This document shows positions 6,492 to 7,123 of a stretch of DNA of 7,123 nucleotides, one piece after another. The first letter of the stretch is position 1. Each line of letters starts with the position of its first letter. This stretch comes from Nocardioidaceae bacterium. GTDB lineage: Bacteria > Actinomycetota > Actinomycetes > Propionibacteriales > Nocardioidaceae. Made by a program: the position numbers and the translations under genes. The notes beneath the pieces are model-generated. The model did no database searches. It was not told where the DNA came from and saw only the letters and a list, made by a program, of their open reading frames with translations. The stretch spans positions 1 to 7,123 of the forward strand of contig JACCZI010000050.1 in assembly GCA_013696015.1 (NCBI GenBank). The letters run 5' to 3'.

Positions 6492-6998
6492 TAGCACCGC
6501 CGACTCGAGCGGTGGCGGGGGGTCGAACGCGCTCCGGGGAAGCCGCAGGCCGGTCGTTGCCCGCCAGGCCCGCCGCCCGGTCCCGCGCGAGACGGCCCGA
6601 TTGACGTACGCCCGCGGCAGCACCAGATCCGCCGCGTACATCCGGCTGTGCGCCGCCAGGAGCCGCCGCAGCAGCTGGGCCCTCAGCCCGTACGGAGGGT
6701 TCGCCACCACTCGGAATGGCCGCCCGGGCAGCCCGAACTGCACCACGTCAGCCTGCACGACGCGGACCTGCTGGTGATCGGCGAACCGCCGGCGCAGAGC
6801 GGCCACCCTGGCGGGATGCAGCTCCACGGCCAGCACGCGCGCCCCGGCCTGGGCCAGCGGCCACGTCAAAGCCCCCGTGCCGGCGCCGAGGTCCAAGACC
6901 AGCTCGCCCGGGCGGACGGCGGCGGCGGCAGCAATGCGTTCGGCCCAGTCAGGTTCGAGCCGGTGACACCCCCAGCGACGACATGAGTCGGCGGGCAC
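6474..6998 (-). CDS. Erm/KsgA-family rRNA adenine N6-methyltransferase, short form
   Basis: SAM-dependent rRNA adenine methyltransferase; Erm members methylate A2058 of 23S rRNA and give macrolide-lincosamide-streptogramin B resistance. Seen in 174 residues: motif I LVLDLGAGTGALT (33-45), acidic residue E59 in VELHP for the SAM ribose, D84 in QAD, motif IV NPPY (100-103), and FDPPPPLESAVL (158-169), which matches the FxPPPxVxSAV ending of the KsgA/Erm catalytic domain. The helical C-terminal domain of KsgA and longer Erm proteins is absent. The usual N-terminal QNFL is replaced by RRWGCHRLEPDWA (7-19), which I recall from a group of short actinobacterial Erm-like proteins. The GTG at 6998 is the first possible start after an in-frame TGA (7010-7008) and lacks a good Shine-Dalgarno sequence. 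It has its own promoter and overlaps an upstream ORF. Drug resistance is inference; a housekeeping target is possible. Confidence 0.85.
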   Translation of the reverse strand: MPADSCRRWGCHRLEPDWAERIAAAAAVRPGELVLDLGAGTGALTWPLAQAGARVLAVELHPARVAALRRRFADHQQVRVVQADVVQFGLPGRPFRVVANPPYGLRAQLLRRLLAAHSRMYAADLVLPRAYVNRAVSRGTGRRAWRATTGLRLPRSAFDPPPPLESAVLRLRRH

Positions 6999-7023
6999 GA
7001 CGGACCATCACGAACGCTGCCAT
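6949..7023 (-). CDS. Possible 24-codon leader ORF overlapping the methyltransferase start
   Basis: The ATG at 7023 begins MAAFVMVRRARRLMSS..., 24 codons ending in TGA at 6951-6949, in a different frame from the methyltransferase whose GTG (6998) lies inside codons 9-10. The predicted start of transcription falls at or within a base of this ATG, so it would be read as a leaderless message. It contains Arg-Arg-Ala-Arg-Arg (8-12), hence an Arg-x-Arg motif of the kind known to stall macrolide-bound ribosomes in Erm leader peptides. An ORF this short in GC-rich DNA can arise by chance, and the Arg codons could be incidental. It could also be the true N-terminus separated by a one-base indel. Confidence 0.3.
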   Translation of the reverse strand: MAAFVMVRRARRLMSSLGVSPART

Positions 7024-7030
7024 GGCCGCG

Positions 7031-7059
7031 ACGGTAGGCGGCGCGGCGCAACGGCACAA
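7031..7059 (-). promoter_or_regulatory. Candidate sigma-70-type promoter of the methyltransferase gene
   Basis: On the minus strand TTGTGC (7059-7054) and TACCGT (7036-7031) are separated by exactly 17 bp, fitting TTGNNN-N17-TANNNT of the main actinobacterial sigma factor. Seven bases after the -10 comes the ATG at 7023, giving a start of transcription at or next to it. No AT-rich block of the WhiB7 type sits directly in front of the -35. Confidence 0.5.
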
Positions 7060-7095
7060 CTGGGTTTCGCGGTTCCCCGTACGCGTCACTTCCAA

Positions 7096-7118
7096 TGGCT
7101 GTGGGGCACCCCAAGCCA
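7096..7118. terminator. Strong hairpin at the right edge of the window
   Basis: TGGCT-G-TGGGG (7096-7106) faces CCCCA-AGCCA (7109-7118): ten possible pairs with one bulged G and a very short loop (the innermost pair probably opens to give GCAC). It lies 37 bases upstream of the methyltransferase -35. It could end a gene beyond the right edge, or be an operator; no T-tract is visible. Confidence 0.4.
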
Positions 7119-7123
7119 GGCTC

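Noticed and set aside
6953..6962. A second GGTTCGAGCC tRNA-like segment
   Set aside because: Inside the methyltransferase coding region, and its flanks do not pair as a T stem.
1..7123. A functional link between carotenoid synthesis, the ABC transporter, Nfo and the methyltransferase as one stress system
   Set aside because: The genes sit in four separate transcription units with different directions and their own promoters; a common theme of oxidative or antibiotic stress is only a guess.

Overview
The window is GC-rich DNA with the codon use of a high-GC actinobacterium. Gene families, GTG starts, TANNNT -10 elements and leaderless-looking starts all fit. The Nfo, Erm-like and FtsX-like proteins look most like those of Micromonosporaceae or related actinomycetes, but I infer the family from memory and cannot place it further. 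Nothing looks like a phage, insertion sequence, CRISPR array, tRNA or rRNA.

Layout from left to right. (1) 1-1932, minus strand: a carotenoid operon, crtI (phytoene desaturase) followed by crtB (phytoene synthase). crtB overlaps crtI by four bases and runs off the left edge. (2) 1933-2070: the crtI promoter region, with an imperfect inverted repeat placed around a candidate -10, and two back-to-back hairpins that probably end the neighbouring ABC transporter message. (3) 2071-5384, minus strand: a two-gene ABC transporter operon of the MacB/LolD type, ATPase first, then an 848-residue two-module FtsX-like permease starting two bases after the ATPase stop. (4) 5385-5648: a divergent control region holding an 11-bp tandem direct repeat of the kind bound by OmpR/PhoB-type response regulators or SARP activators, a perfect 9-bp inverted repeat, and a candidate leaderless promoter for the next gene. 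(5) 5649-6464, plus strand: endonuclease IV (nfo), with all nine metal ligands present. (6) 6474-6998, minus strand, convergent with nfo: a short Erm/KsgA-family rRNA adenine methyltransferase. The two genes share a small hairpin at their 3' ends. (7) 6999-7123: a well-formed promoter for the methyltransferase and a strong hairpin at the edge.

How the genes work together. CrtB makes phytoene from two geranylgeranyl diphosphates and CrtI desaturates it towards lycopene; the rest of the pathway is outside the window. The ABC pair forms one complex, probably a mechanotransmission-type or exporter system for an unknown substrate. Nfo repairs abasic and oxidised DNA. The methyltransferase may protect ribosomes from macrolide-type drugs.

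The most unusual signal is at the methyltransferase start. Its promoter points to a start of transcription at or next to an ATG that opens a 24-codon out-of-frame ORF. That ORF carries Arg-x-Arg and overlaps the methyltransferase GTG start, so it may be a drug-sensing leader peptide. Most other genes are ordinary members of known families.
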